Shown piece after piece: positions 10,401 through 23,500 of a stretch of DNA of 64,000 bases; within the stretch, counting starts at the first letter, position 1, and every line of letters begins with the position of its first letter. The DNA is taken from contig OX387605.1 in the NCBI GenBank assembly GCA_947568835.1, positions 2,914,001-2,978,000 on the forward strand, in the 5' to 3' direction. The notes under the pieces were generated by a model that searched no databases, had not been told where the DNA came from, and saw only the letters and a list, made by a program, of their open reading frames with translations. Both the position numbers and the translations under genes were made by a program. Origin of the DNA: Protonemura montana. Lineage: Eukaryota > Arthropoda > Insecta > Plecoptera > Nemouridae.

Positions 10401-13400
10401 AATGAATGCTGACTTGGTTACTTCTATTGGGAATCCCTCCGGTTTGACAAGCAAAGGCCGCCTCAGAATGTCTCTGTTGAAACAAAACATGGTATTGAAA
10501 GGGACCAGAACACAATGAAAGTAGACACTTGTATAAACTCCATGATCAGTTTTTAGAAGGTTTAACTAATTTTCAAAAACATAATTCCAAACTGGGGTTT
10601 GAATGCTAGGTGAAGCAAACTATTCTCCCATATTTATAGAAAGAGAGTTGGATAGATACATTTTCTTAATCAATTATCTTTGGTGTTTTGTTAGTTTTGG
10701 CAAGGTATTTAATTAGTTCTTTTGTTACGAGCAGAAAAGTCGGGTCAGTCTTGACTCTAGCAAAGGTAACCAGTGCAAGTCAAGAAATGCTGAGAAAATA
10801 TTTTGAATTCTGTTCGTGTTACAAACACAGTTTTAAGGTAAAAAAAATTGTGTGAAGATTAAAGAAAGTAGATACGTGTCCAGAAAGAATAATACATTTA
10901 ATTAAGAGTTGATGAATTGGTGAGACTTTGCGAGAAAAGGACTGCCGGAGATCTAGGGTCACAGTTTCTGGTTAGATGCGGTACTTATCAGGTAAAATTA
11001 CTTGTCATAAGGGTAAAAATGAAGTATTAACACAACAATTTCATTTTTGATAGCACCAATAAAGCTTTGTCATGGAAGACCATTCAAGACACCAGAAAGA
11101 AGCTATGATGAGATGCATTTACCTTTACTTTGATCCTCTACCCCAGTATTTATAAAATAGTAAGATATACTCAGCACAATAGAAATGTCAGAAAGGTCTC
11201 GAGTCTCTCTTGCCGTTAGCAAGCCTCACCTGCGATAAACGATGAATTCGGGCCCACATTCCTCAGGAAAACCAGAGTCAACTTCAGCCGAGACGGTGAG
11301 GTTGAGTTGGCCGAGAGAAGACGCCCGGACACGGAACCGATGAACCCAGTTTTCCTTCTCGGCCACGCATTCGCTCACGGACGACTCATCAGAGAGAAGC
11401 TCCACCCCCGGAGGTACTTGCAACGTCAGGCGAACCTGCAGCCGTAAAGCACTTCATTGGTCACTCGGAACATTTGACTAGCGTTTCTTACGATTGGCTC
11501 ATTTTAATTAACTAATAACCACTCTTTCTACCGTTACATAACTGTACAATTGTAAGAGAAACTTAAAATAAAATAAATAAACTTATTGGAAAACATTGTC
11601 TAAAAGTTAATGATAGTTTTTCAACTGTCTCAAATTGTATGGCAGGATTTAAGAAGCTTTTTTTCTATCATAATTTGCTGTACATATATACTTTTTGTTG
11701 CCTATAAGTACAAAATTGAGTTTGTATCCAAAGAAAAGAAAAGAAAAATAAAATAAAATATCTCAAAATTGTACCTGAAAAAAATGTGTAAATGGTCCCT
11801 TCAATTTTTCGTTCAATCTTTATTGAATTCAAATGTTGAATTCAAGAATTGAAAGAAGAGTTGAACCGTGTAATTTAGGCTTTAGTAGATTTTTCATTGC
11901 AATTGCAAACAACATACAAGAAGCGACCACCGAATGTCCTCCCTAGCAGCTTTGGATACGCACGTACCGGCAATCCGTGGGGCAAGAAGTTGAAGAGCAC
12001 GACTTTGAGCAGCAGCACCTCCCCTCGCTTTACGGAATATGGCAGCGCAAGCTCCACGAAGAACGGCTGGAACGCAGTGAGGTGCGTTGGCTCGGACATG
12101 CCTAGACCCTGCTGCGTTGAGAGGCAGACTGCAGTCCCCACCCAGTCTGTGATGGTGTGAGGCACTTCACTGCGTACTTGCGCGATGCCCTCCTTGCTGA
12201 GGAAACAACACCATTTTGGTTTGAGTTGCAAGCCCCATGGAAAACAGGGGTAGTTCTACATTTGATGGATCTGAATATAATCGCCTGCAGTTGTTTGGGA
12301 CTTGTTGCACTGAAATGGCATCAGATAATTAGTGGGTGATGATAAAGATGATGATAAAACTAACCTAACCTAGCCTAGAACGGAGGAGGGAAACTTAATT
12401 CCAGCATGTAGCCTTCTCCTGCCAACCCTCTTAATCCATCCAACCCTCTCCAGTTTAACAAACTATAACAAACTAGGTTCGCTTGCAGTAGAGTCAACCA
12501 ACTCACCCAACGTTGACCAGCTCCCAAAGCCAGGTCTCAGGGAAGAAGGAGCGGACGCTGGCAGGCTTGCTCTCGGCTGAAGGCATAGGAGAGTTGTATG
12601 TGCGGGCGACAGGCGAGGCCCCGGCCAATCCACGGCCGCCAAACGCACGCTCCTGCATGTTTACTCTTCCGCCAAAGTCCATTGCAGCCATAGGAACGCC
12701 TTCATTTCCGTGGACTGAAAAATGTATCAGTATGGCCAGCATTAGTTTGGGAAACAAATTTGAAAGGTTGGTATGTGTTCAAAGGGTAAGCATGCCAAGC
12801 GTAGAGTACGAGAGGCTGGAGATTTTAGTGGGGAAGGAGAAAGAGAGGTAAAGAGAGGGAAAAAATTTAATTGGAGTGTTTTGGGATGTGCTTAGTTTTG
12901 GTGGTGGGTAAACCCCGTTGACAAAATGCTTTTTTAACAGTCATGGCGAAAGCATTTTGACAAAACCCCAAGATGTGACAGTTGAGTAACTTACTGCCAT
13001 AAGGAGCTGGAGAACAAGGCTTGGTGTTCATTGGTAAGTTAGTTAAGACGACGACGCCAAAATCCTGAAATAATATCGATTACGTAAAAATGAAATTGTA
13101 AATGCAATCAAATATTTTTTACAGATTGAGGATTAGAGTTACGTCAAAAATTCCAAGTGCGTCCTGCTGCGTTGAGGAACGAAAGTATTGCGGGAACCAC
13201 GAGCTCCTTCGCTTTCGCAATTCTGTTTCCCCATCTAGACCAGTGGACTTATCATCTGAAAAAATAAATCACTTTACTGAAGGAAACTTTGTCAATAACA
13301 CACTTTTCAAATAAAACTAATTAAGTCTTTGTATCTTAATTTCTTTCTTACATCACTGGACTCTCTTGATGATTGATTGAATGATTAGTGGGGTTTAAAG

Positions 13401-16400
13401 ATTCACTTTTTTGACAACTGGCCTTGTGGCACAACTAAAGGAGTCGGTGGATGAGTGGAAGATAAGGATGATGATGAACCTAACCTAGCCTTAAAAGGAA
13501 GAAGGGGAACCCGGTGCCGGCACGTAGCCTACTCTTGTCAAAGAATATCAAGAGGACCACTGGCTAGACTTCCCTTCCAAATGACGGTACAACTCGAACA
13601 ACAGGATTCCTCCACAAATCTATGCTGTCGAGAGGTTGATAAGCAAGGCAAAGGAAGTTGATGTACTAACTTTCTTCCCACCAACCTCTCTTCCAAACAG
13701 AACTGGTCATGTGTGTGATGATCACCCATTCAATACCTGACCCAGCACAGTGTTTCTCAGACAGCATTAAATCTTCTCTCTTAAGGATTACAGGAGATAA
13801 AAATATGTAGCAGGCAACCAACCTGAGCAGAATCGAAAGCTTCTCGATTCCGGTGGTGTAATATAATCGAAGCTGGCAACACGAAACCTTTCGAGAAATT
13901 CAAATGCAAGGTCGGCGTTGCTGACTCCCGCTGACGCGTCGAGGAAGTTTGTACTTTTGTCGACGGCCGAAACGGAGCAGAGTGAATGCGGGGCTGCAGC
14001 CAAGTGGAAGACAGATGAAGATCCAGGGGCCTGAACCTCGTGCTGCCACACTGCACTCACCTGCATGGACAAAACAAGGCAGTCGCAAGACCAACGTGAG
14101 GTTGTCAATAGATTCAACATTATTTTACACATTATGGCATTCTTGACATGCTATGTTGGCATATATATTGCCTATGAACTTAAATGTAAGGCTTCTTTGA
14201 GTTCTGTAGTTATGCACATGAAAGCATCTTAAAAAACTCATATATCACAATTGCTCTGAGTAAAAATGGTTAAAGTTTACTTTTGTAGTCTGTACGTAAT
14301 ACACAAAAGAACAATTTGAATATTTTTGGTATCATATGAGAAGCATTACTTTTTCCAGTCGTAGGTAGGGAAAGGGGAGAGCGTACCATATTTCCAAAGC
14401 ATTGCTTTGAGTGAATAGTATGTGATGTAGCGATTGTCTCCCCATCTTCTTGGACATAGTACACCAGCAGCTTGCTTATGGGCGACATCTTGGGTGAGAT
14501 GAGCAGCTTTAGACCGAACTGCTCCACACCTGAGTCTTGCAGGTCTCCTCCTGGCGTAGAACTGTTGCTGTTAATGGCGTTGTTGAGCGGCGGCTTGTTT
14601 GCAATGCGGACCGGTTTCACATGACCACTCATGATCAAATCGCCTCGGGTCTTTACCTTTTAAAAACAGAGACCTCAACGTCAGTTGCAATCATTTCTGA
14701 TTAGACTTTTACAACTACACGTGGTCATCTTGATCTGATCAGTCAAAATAATCACTCGGCAGAAAATTCCAATACGATGTGGGGGAAGTTTTTCTAATCA
14801 TTAGGCAATCTATGTGATTATTATTAATAATTAAAGAAAAGTGGAGAAAAGGGAAAACAAGGGACTGAGTTGTTACTGTAGGTTGGTGTCTCCACCAAAT
14901 TGAGTTCACTGGCCAAAAATTTGTGAACAAACACAAAATTACCAAATAATGGTAAACAGGAGACGGTGAATTGATATCCCGCAAGACTCGAATGCGAAAG
15001 ACGTGAAGATAATTGCAGCGTGGTTTTTCTTTCGCATCGTCAAGTACGTCAATGTAGCTGTTGGATGGAGAACTTGACTTCCAGATTTCTTGATATGCCG
15101 TTGGCTGAATCATCCACAGATTCCATCGGATTTCCGGGGAGTAATATTTGTTCCCGTATTTGAGGCTGCTGGCCTGCAGAAAATAAATTTAGTCAACTCA
15201 AACAATAGCAAAGAAATTAATTTATCTCATGAAATGTTTCATTTTATGACGATACTTACAGTTACTGTGTACGCCTCCGTGGCGTCGTCTCTCTTTGTTG
15301 GGATTGTAAAGTGCACTAAACCGTTTGAGTCGGAAGAAAAGTTACGGCAACTGGCATTCTGTGACTGAGAATAATCAGCATTTCGGCTTCGCAAGCAAAT
15401 CTGAACTTCTTCATCAGGCGCAGGAATGTCACTAGGGGTCGTTACTTTGAGCTGCAAGACAATTCAAAGGCATTATTAACAGAATCAGAATGTGACAAAA
15501 GATTTAATTCACATCTTCAAAAGAAATATTGAAAAGATGAGGAACATTCCCATTCTTTTTAAAAATTAGTGAGCATCAAAATTTCGTTAGTTTTCAAACA
15601 TAAATGGTGAATACGATCTGTCATAAGCATGGTAGAATATTTGAACCTGACAAACCCAACCTACCAATTAAACTTGAAACGTACTTAACTCAATTCTACA
15701 GCAACACTGGGCAACTGAAACTAAATTAAAAAAATATATTGTTATTGCTAACGTTAGGCACACCTTTCCATGGTAAGTGAGCCCCGGTTTGAAGTATTGC
15801 GTGTCTATGCCGGAATCAAACTGCATCTTGAGGGCGAAGTGGAGCACAGAGGCCAAGGAGGTCGCGCTCTGCGTGATTTCCGTGTTTGCCTCCGTGACGG
15901 TGGCATTCACCGATATCGCGTTGGGCGTATTTTGATGCTTGTCGACACTGAACAGTCCCAGGTCCTGGCCCGAAACATTGAACAGGACACAGCCATCCAG
16001 CTGGAAACGTTTTGGAACTCACAAACACTTCGAACGATAATGCTGTTGTTGTGTATAAAAATGTAATTTTTTGTAATCTTACTGGTTTGGCCACATTGAT
16101 ATCCATCGGTGGCTCAATGCACGCATGAGAGTACTCGTCAATTTTACTGCTTTCGGTGATCGGAGCTGCATTCTTTTTACATTTCGGGATCCAGGAATAA
16201 GTTTCTGGGGTAGCTTTTATGTTGATGCGGCCCTTAACGGGCTGACCGTAACTATACCTGAGGGAAAATGACGTTAGCACTTGGATATTGAATGATCTAC
16301 AGTAGGAAGTGTATGTCGCATTCCAGGGTCAGTTACTTGGCGCAAATTTTCCACGTCAGCAACTCTGCATCGGCAAGGATGTTATCAGGAGGCGTGATGG

Positions 16401-17397
16401 TCACCTCAAACCGTGGCAAGACATACTCAGCCACTCTGAAAGACTTTGTCTCGACCGATGAGTTACGATCCACACGGATTGTCCATGAGCCCTAGCAAAA
16501 TAAAAAAAGTGATCCAAATTTTTTTTTTTTTATGTTTTGAAAAATATACTTGGTGCACATTTTTATGTTAGTACCTGCACTGGTTCTTGCGACAGCTGGA
16601 ATTCGAGATGAACCAACCCCTTGTTTGTTCGTACATTCAGCCACTGGGCCAACCTTATATCAGATGGATTTTCTAGCCATACCTTTGATATCTGGTTAAG
16701 GAAAAAACACAATGAAGACTCTGTCAGGTACAAATAACTGAAAAAAGTTAAATAGGCCTTTCAATACCGGATTGGTGATTGGTTTGAAATCGTGGTCCAG
16801 CGAGAGGATTCGGAACTGCACCAACTGTCCAGGCTTGTAAACGCGCTTGTCCGTTTGAATCAGTGTGACCAGATTCCCGCTCTGAATTATTATTTCGTGC
16901 TCGCTATTTATTGAATAATTAAACATTCGTTCGAACGTGGCCTGTAATCGAAGTATACCGTGGCGTTGCAATGTTTGAGGAACGAATAGTTCCAGACATT
17001 CGTTGTCTGAAAATAGAAGAAAAATTGTAAATTTGACAAATTGTTGTCAAGGCTTTTAAAACAGTTACCAGAACGTTACCTCTGTCAATGGAATGTTCTA
17101 TGGCGGCAATATTTTCTAGCGATTCTTTCCCCAGAAGTTCCAATTTTATCTTAGCCGGGCCCGTTGTGTTGTGGAAGGAGATGCATATCGACTCAACACT
17201 CCCGGCCAACAGTCTTTTTGGAGCAGTCAAAATGTAACCACTGGAAGCACATAGAGTCTATTAATGGCATGGGAAATTATTTCTAGCTTGCTTCTAAAAA
17301 CTTGTTGAGTTACTTTTTACCTGTTTGAAGCATGTGTTGTATGGATCACTAATACCAAGGCCATAAGTATGGACAAGGCCCACATCTTGAAGATCAT
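3805..17397 (-). CDS. Thioester-containing protein (TEP/alpha-2-macroglobulin family) with C-terminal NTR domain, 1770 aa
   Basis: Coding exons from the start: 17321-17397, 17080-17240, 16768-17006, 16575-16691, 16337-16491, 16083-16257, 15764-16000, 15260-15451, 14943-15173, 14387-14656, 13823-14060, 13143-13255, 12995-13064, 12507-12714, 11968-12196, 11230-11435, 10391-10473, 10187-10296, 9911-10061, 9599-9837, 8850-9117, 7982-8136, 6955-7167, 5863-6091, 5399-5571, 4885-5275, 4244-4465, 3805-3965. They sum to 5313 nt and stay in frame at every junction. Seen: signal peptide about 1-23; MG2 hallmark TDKRVYKPGQ (131-140); basic RKRR (711-714); thioester GCGEQ (1048-1052) with a thioester domain to about 1320 (WLTAF, GGFVSTQ); C-terminal macroglobulin domain about 1400-1513; Pro/Thr/Glu-rich linker about 1525-1643; NTR module about 1649-1766. 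By family knowledge it is secreted, and its thioester binds microbial surfaces or proteases. No anaphylatoxin Cys pattern follows RKRR, so I do not call it complement C3. Confidence 0.92.
4116..4233. repeat. Inverted pair of SINE-body fragments
   Basis: Positions 4116-4194 carry the reverse complement, and 4197-4233 the forward copy, of the body sequence found at 7731-7815. They meet in a 15-bp inverted repeat (AACCATCTCAAAAAT and its complement, 2-nt gap). It lies in the last intron of the TEP gene. Confidence 0.65.
4885..5275 (-). other. Acidic Pro/Thr-rich linker exon of the TEP
   Basis: This single 391-nt exon encodes about 130 residues rich in Pro, Thr, Ser, Glu and Ala. It joins the last macroglobulin domain to the NTR module and probably forms a flexible, O-glycosylated stalk (inference). 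Confidence 0.6.
6636..6890. mobile_element. Foldback/MITE-like element with about 110-bp terminal inverted repeats
   Basis: The left arm (6636-6745) and right arm (6778-6890) are near-perfect inverted copies: for example AAAGGGAGAGTACGG at the left pairs with CCATACTCTCCCTTT at the right. A centre of about 30 bp separates them and there is no coding capacity. A similar sequence (TTACAAATGCAGT plus variants) occurs on both sides, near 6544 and 6895, and may be a target or flanking duplication. It lies in the intron between TEP exons at 5863-6091 and 6955-7167. Confidence 0.7.
7651..7815 (+). mobile_element. tRNA-derived SINE
   Basis: The head has a pol III A box TGGCTCAATGG (7663-7673) and a B box GGTTCCAGTCC (7707-7717) at tRNA-like spacing. 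A non-tRNA body follows (TTTTTGAGACGG to GCAATTGAAATAAG). Body copies recur at 4116-4233 and 32603-32665. It lies in a TEP intron. It is not a functional tRNA gene because no acceptor stem can be formed. Confidence 0.65.
10017..10031 (-). other. Thioester motif GCGEQ of the TEP
   Basis: Codons GGC TGT GGC GAA CAA give GCGEQ (1048-1052) in the context PMGCGEQNM. Cys and Gln form the internal thioester in this family, so the protein should be thioester-active. Confidence 0.95.
12323..12430 (-). mobile_element. 5S-derived SINE family fragment (tail part)
   Basis: It shares GATGATGATAAAACTAACC, CTAACCTAGCCTAGAACG and the CATGTAGCCTTCTCCTG block with the copies at 13.4 kb and 23.5 kb. The 5S-related head is missing. 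It lies in a TEP intron. Confidence 0.5.
13206..13217 (-). other. Probable furin-type cleavage site RKRR in the TEP
   Basis: RKRR at residues 711-714, followed by SSW, matches the R-x-K/R-R consensus. It lies where complement proteins and some TEPs are cut into two chains. Cleavage is inferred. Confidence 0.6.
13411..13757 (-). mobile_element. 5S rRNA-derived SINE copy, head truncated
   Basis: Read on the minus strand it begins in 5S-like sequence (CACTGTGCTGGGTCAGGTAT, then GGGTGATCATC). It runs through the family body (CATGACCAGTTCTGTTTGG; AGCATAGATTTGTGGAGGAA) to the tail near 13411. It lacks the first part of the 5S head present in the 42-kb copy. It lies in the TEP intron between exons 11 and 12. 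Confidence 0.7.
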
Positions 17398-20300
17398 ATA
17401 AGCACCATCCATAAATTTACCTTACCAAAGCTGATCCGATAGCAAATTTCTTTTAAATCCTTTTTATTACACTGCGAGCTATAAAGAGTTTGATAAGAAT
17501 TTTAGGCGTTTACACGGCACTAAAGTGGAGCACAATTGACATTTAAGTTGCACTGATGTGGACATCCAATAGCTCAAGATCAATAAGATGAACTTTAAAC
17601 TTCCATGGATGGTCACAATCTGAGCGTGTGTGGGTGACAATATAATGACGCACTGACTAAGCACAATTGATAGGAATACAAGTCCGTGTCAAGAAAAAAC
17701 CCACGACAGGAAACATAATAATTGCACCTCCACAATTTAATGCATTGAAGGTATGGAGATAATTATGGCAATTTCATGCAGTGGTGTCATAGATGGGAAT
17801 TTTACTTTTAATTCTGTACCTTATTTAGCCAATGTTTGAGTTGAGATAAACTATTTCTGGGATTAAAACTTGACCTTTGAGGTCAGTTGAGATAAGATAA
17901 ACAAGACAGAGGAAAGGGTCACTTGGCCAGGGCTATTTAGACGGCAACATTGGGTTCATGCGTGGTCCCATCTGTGGATGACATCAAGATATTTCATTAA
18001 GAATTTTGCATTTTTAACTTGAAGTTTCCAATTAAATTTTGCAGAAAAACTAAAATGTATAATTTCCTTCTTCCTACATTTTATAGTCTACATTTTGAAG
18101 CATGGGGATGGATAAATGACTTGCCGTAATAGCAGGAATTTGAGAAAGTGTCTATAAAACTACGATGCAGACATTATGTCTAATAAGGAAAATATCATTT
18201 ATTTTACTTTCAACATGACTCATTTTAAACTCTAGATCATCTTAATCTTGATCAAGCAAGTTAGCAGTCCTTCATAATTACATAATTATTAATTACAACA
18301 GAGTATTCCAATCACACTGAAAGACAAAAAATGCTGTCAAATTGTCTCAAGGTAACAAATTGCTTATACCTGTATAGTAAGTAAAAGTTCAATGCATTAT
18401 TAGCTAATTTACGAAATTATTATTTTTTTAAATTCTTGTTGAACTTGATTGAAAATTTGAATCCAGAGTTGGTTAAAGGCAAATTGCTGAGAGTGATTAC
18501 AATATGACAGGTGTTGCAAGTGCCTACAGAGATCGGTAATGACATTTGCTAGTTTGTTATCAGGTAGTCGTTGGTATTTACTGCCCACGACAACTATGCT
18601 CACTCGAGGGTATCAGATTACAAGGACTATCATCGTTCTATCATGGAACTCAGACAAAGTTGCTTCTACCTCTCAACCAAAGCATCTAGCGTATCATCCC
18701 ACGGTGTGCATTACGACTCAGTAATTAGCTACCTAATCGCACACCTCAATCACAATTAGTCACCTATTCATAAGCTGGGTTTCAAACACAATTTTTCTAA
18801 TGGTTTTTTTTAATCAGTCCCACTTGAACATTCTTAAAAATTGGATTTTTTAAGTTAAATTCTGATAATTTTAAACTTTTGAAAACCTAGCTAGCGATCT
18901 AGCGAACGAAGGACTTCCTGACTTGGGAGTCAGTGACTTTACTTGTTTCAAATATTTCCTCTTAACTCCCTGGCAAACCTACTAACACTATTTATGAAAA
19001 TATTTACAATAGTTCAGATTTACATTTCTAAATTCTAGCCATTTGCTTCTGTGAGTTTGTATATAACGTAGAGAACATAGTTTAAGTTGTACAGTAAAAA
19101 ATTGCAAATTAACCATTTCACACAGTGAGTCGAAAGTAAAAAATTGGTTTGCGCAGTCAGACAACACAATAAAAGAAAAGTCGCAGTTTCCTTACTTCAT
19201 TGACTTTCAGCAAACAAAACATAGTTTCCAGTATCGATGCAATACAAACTAAAGTTAAACTCACGACAAAAATCCTGTCAGTGAATTATATCTCGGATGA
19301 GTGGCAATCAAATAAAAGACAAAACATTTTTTAAAAAAATCATAAAAAATACATAAAAAGAATAATGTTTATTTCTCGTGACTCGTTGTTTCATCGAGTG
19401 ATGTGGACGGTTTCATGATGAGACTAACTGCGAGTGAACAACACACGCACAAATACACGCTACCTAGAATCTAGTCGTTCCACTGCCGACAGATAAACAC
19501 GAATGGAAGCATGTTTTAAATTAACTACGCTACTAATTTAATAGCACGCGTCTTGTGGTAAAGGGATGCACTACTGAGCGATCCACACAAAATTCCAGGC
19601 TGCTCAACATAAAGTTTCTGATGCTAGTAAAGCAACTAAATTTGTTTCAAACATTTTCTAGGCCGTGAACAAACAGAAAACGGGATCAGTCCTCGATCGA
19701 TAATTGAAAATCCCTTGCAAGTTCTTTCCGTTTAGTAATTGGCTTGCACGTTAAGATTTTCACTCAACTTTTGACAGCTCTCGAGCAGATTGCATTGCCT
19801 GTCATCAACTTCTTTGGAAATCATCCTTAGCCCTAAGTATTATGTCAACAAGGCTCAACTTGTAGCAGTAGAGTAAGCATTTAAGTAGTTAATGCCATGC
19901 GTTGACCCGGCTGCCAGTCGAGTGTCCACCGTCAAGAATGCATTCACAATCGTGAGCAAATGTGCAACGCAATAATTCCTCGGATGTCAACATAATTTCC
20001 ACCGAGTTTACTAAAATACCGCTAAAAGTTTGTTGTTATCAAGATTTGGCGGTGGTCTTAAATTTCACAAGAAAAAAAATAAACAAAATGAGATTCATTT
20101 ACCCAGCTGCTTTGTTTGGGCATGCCTTACTTAAAAATTAGTCAAAAACAACTAAAATAGTTTGAAATAAAATGCCTTGTACACAAGTTGTGTACAATAT
20201 TGTATCAAAATTTTGGGGTAATTCACCCATTGCTCAATAAATCTCATTACTTTGAGAAGGCTACTATCTACCAATCACATTTGAATCGAGACGAAACAGA

Positions 20301-20502
20301 GACGTCAAGATGCATTTCGTTAAAAGCAGAGAAGTGAAACACAATTTCAGTCCTCTACAAACTGCAACTGATGCCAACGAGAACAAAAAAATGTCTCATT
20401 CTATGCTGACGCCTTCGGCTTCTCTCCTCCAATCTCACGACGACCATTGATTTGATAACCTGCTCAGGTACCTTGTGCCCGGCTTTCGATTACGACGACT
20501 CG
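17398..20502. other. Intergenic region between TEP and Mcr genes
   Basis: AT-rich sequence of 3.1 kb holding the TEP upstream region and the Mcr 3' UTR. No open frame with domain content is visible. No strong TATA box was found for the TEP; TTATAGC near 17470 is weak. A minus-strand AATAAA near 19370 is the only obvious candidate poly(A) signal for Mcr and would imply a 1.1-kb 3' UTR. Confidence 0.5.
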
Positions 20503-23500
20503 TTACGTGATCGAGGCGGGGGCGTGCAAGTGCCGGGCCAGCGTTGCCACAACGACAGCCAGCACAGTGGCTAGAGGAGCGCTACTCAGGGACCTGGCGG
20601 CGTTGTAGATCGGACAATACGGGCACTGACTGCTACCGCAGACCTCACAGATGTTCAGCACGTATGTCGACAGCGAGTCAAAGATCGTCTCGTTGAATCG
20701 CTCTGGCGGAAGAGAGGGGCGTTAGTTTTCGTATGCTGATGACTGAGTGTGCCGAGGCAGGAAATGGAAATCATTCCGATCGTCTTACCAGGAGCATAGT
20801 AGTCGTACACGCGGACGGCCATGTACCGGGACATGTTCGCAACGGGGAACCAGCGCTCGACAGTGAAGTTGACACAAGTTTCCTTGTCGTCCAACTGAAA
20901 TCAGAGAACGCTGTGAGAATTTGTGTCGATAATTTGGGGTGGATAACGTGACAGCTTTGTTGCTACACCTAAGCAAGGTGTACTTGCTAATTTTTTATTT
21001 TGTTAATTTTATTTATTTATTGCAAGAAACTTAAAAGGATAGATGGACAATTTTGGTGGTTTCCGTTTGCAAGCTACACTCCATATAAATGAAAAAAAAA
21101 ACAAAAAAAAAAACACATTTTGGTGGCAATTCTACCAGGAAATGTGTTTGATAGCCAAAGCAAAAAAGGAGTGCAAGCCTGTGTTAGTATGGTATTCCTT
21201 TTATCTTTCTGCTATTGTCAGATCTCCCTACAAAATTTGGTCTAGCTTAACCGTTTGTAATTTCAATCAAGGCAGGTACGTGACGTATGCCATTGAATAG
21301 ATGTTGCTTAGAATAGCTTTATTCCCCCTCATCTTTATCGGCTTCGAATTGATAGCTTGTCACAATAAAATCCCCCACAGCAAGACATAAAAGCTGGCAC
21401 CGATTGTACCAGGTTATCTTACAAAGTCGAAGTAGAAGAGCACTTTTTTCTCCTGGAAGCGTGCCCGCTGCAGGTGGGGCACCTGCCTGGACGTCACGTA
21501 GGCATCCAGCTTTTGCTGCTGGATAATGTAGCCGGTTGGGATGGCAAAGTCCAGCACTGCCATGCCGGAACGGATTGACTCGTTCACGTTTGTCCAGCTG
21601 AAACCGAAACGGGCCCAAGTCATTACACATTCATACAGATTGGCAATTTCAGCCACTTATAAAAAATGAAAGAATAATTACAAAAGAAGATAATAGGGAA
21701 AGAGGTAAGACAGAGGGCAACAACATACGATAATGAAACTCAGGTGATCTCAGCACCCCAAAGCATGCCATCTATTGAAACAAACATCAAACCTCCAATG
21801 TCAGGGTATTTTTTCTCATTGTTGGCAACATAAAATCCATGCTCCTCTGTGCTAGTGGTCAATTGACACAAATCACTCGCACTGATTTTGTTCCTGTAAT
21901 CTAGTTTATTACAACTAGTTTATTCTATGGCTTGGCTTGGCTGTTACAGCTTCGTTATTATGAGAGTTTCTTTGCAAATGCATTACTCTTCTACAGCCGT
22001 CATGGCAAATTTGCAGTTGGCTAGGATCAGTCAGTGCAATTTGTAATAGATCTCAAAGATGGTCTTGGAAAAAGTGTGCTTTCTTCGGCCTCTTGGAAAC
22101 CAAACATAGAATCACGCATCATTCTGTGTCTTTAGTATTTGTGTCTTTGAAATGTTTTTCGTATTGGTGAATTCAAAGGGTACAAAAGCTTTAAGTTGAG
22201 GACCCTCGTACCGCTGGCAACTGAAGTATGTGATGTGAGACTGATTGCGACCGTGTAGGTTTGCACTGGGCCGCAGATCGAAGGCTCGCACTGGGGGCTC
22301 TGTCTGGAACTTGCTGATGTCGACGTTGTACTGCACGGACATCTGCAGGATAGCGTAGCCAGCACCTGTTGCCTGGACCTTCACTGTACCCCACGCCTCG
22401 GGAATCTGCAAATAGGGGAGAGGTAAGGGCACCGTTTACAATTTATTGCTGCTCAAGTCATTCCGATGAGCGGTCGTGATGTTTACTTAAAATCTATTTA
22501 CAAAGGAACATACTCGAAGTAGTCCTACATTACAGAGTATTTGTTCTTTTTGGTGCTCTGGTAATAATGTAAATATCCTTTTGACTTTTATCATAAAACA
22601 AGAATGTTGTACATTAATTTTTCCACCTCGTAATATTAATGTACAAGATTTAAAAGGAAATGGTCATGATCGATAAACACATCCATGGCTCTACAGGACA
22701 CAAAATTATCATAATAAAAAAATAAACCCAATAATGGCAAAGACAAATGGATTTCTTAATTCCTTTCTTTCAAAATCCACTGCAGACTAGAACAATCTCC
22801 TACTGACAGATGAAATTATGAGAAGCCTGGAATGTTTTCACCTTTTTCTTAATAATTAATTATAAATAACCAAAAACCCTTAGAAAGCTGAGAAGTCTCG
22901 TGCACTAATTGCAGAGACCCTGCAATGTTGGCAATTACATTTTTTTTACGCTGGTGTAGGCTTTTTGAGCGTCCAGCCCTGGATGAGAGTTTATTGAGAT
23001 GCTAGTGCAATGCACTATATGTTGTTATATCATGCGTCCAGTCCAGCTCAGACCTGTTCAGACCAGTTTGAACCTTAAATCCCCAAAAGTCACAAGAATT
23101 AGAATCATGCCGAGTCCTACCTCTATGGTCTGCAGCTGCGCTATGTTGTCGTCGTTGACGTAGATGGTCTTTGTCTGTCCGGGGAGCGCGGTGGCTTCGA
23201 TTGTGATCGTCAGCGAGGAAACATCTCGCAGCCGAGACCGACTCGTGTACTCGATGAGCGCTTTCATTGCGATGGCCGAGTCCTGGATACAACAACATCG
23301 CAGTCAGAAACAGCTCAAGCAATGATGCTCGTCCGAGCAAAATATTTACAAACAAGTTCTCGTCTTGATTGTAATGTGCAACTATCTTCAAATGCACAAT
23401 GCTTAGACTGACATGTCATAATTGATTGATTTTTTTTTTTTTTAACAACACTGTTTTTTTTTTAAATGGGCCCTATAGCACTGGTCTAATGGTGTCGGTA

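Noticed and set aside
3805-17397. Complement C3/C5 identity for the TEP
   Set aside because: An NTR end and RKRR are present, but there is no six-Cys anaphylatoxin domain after the basic site.
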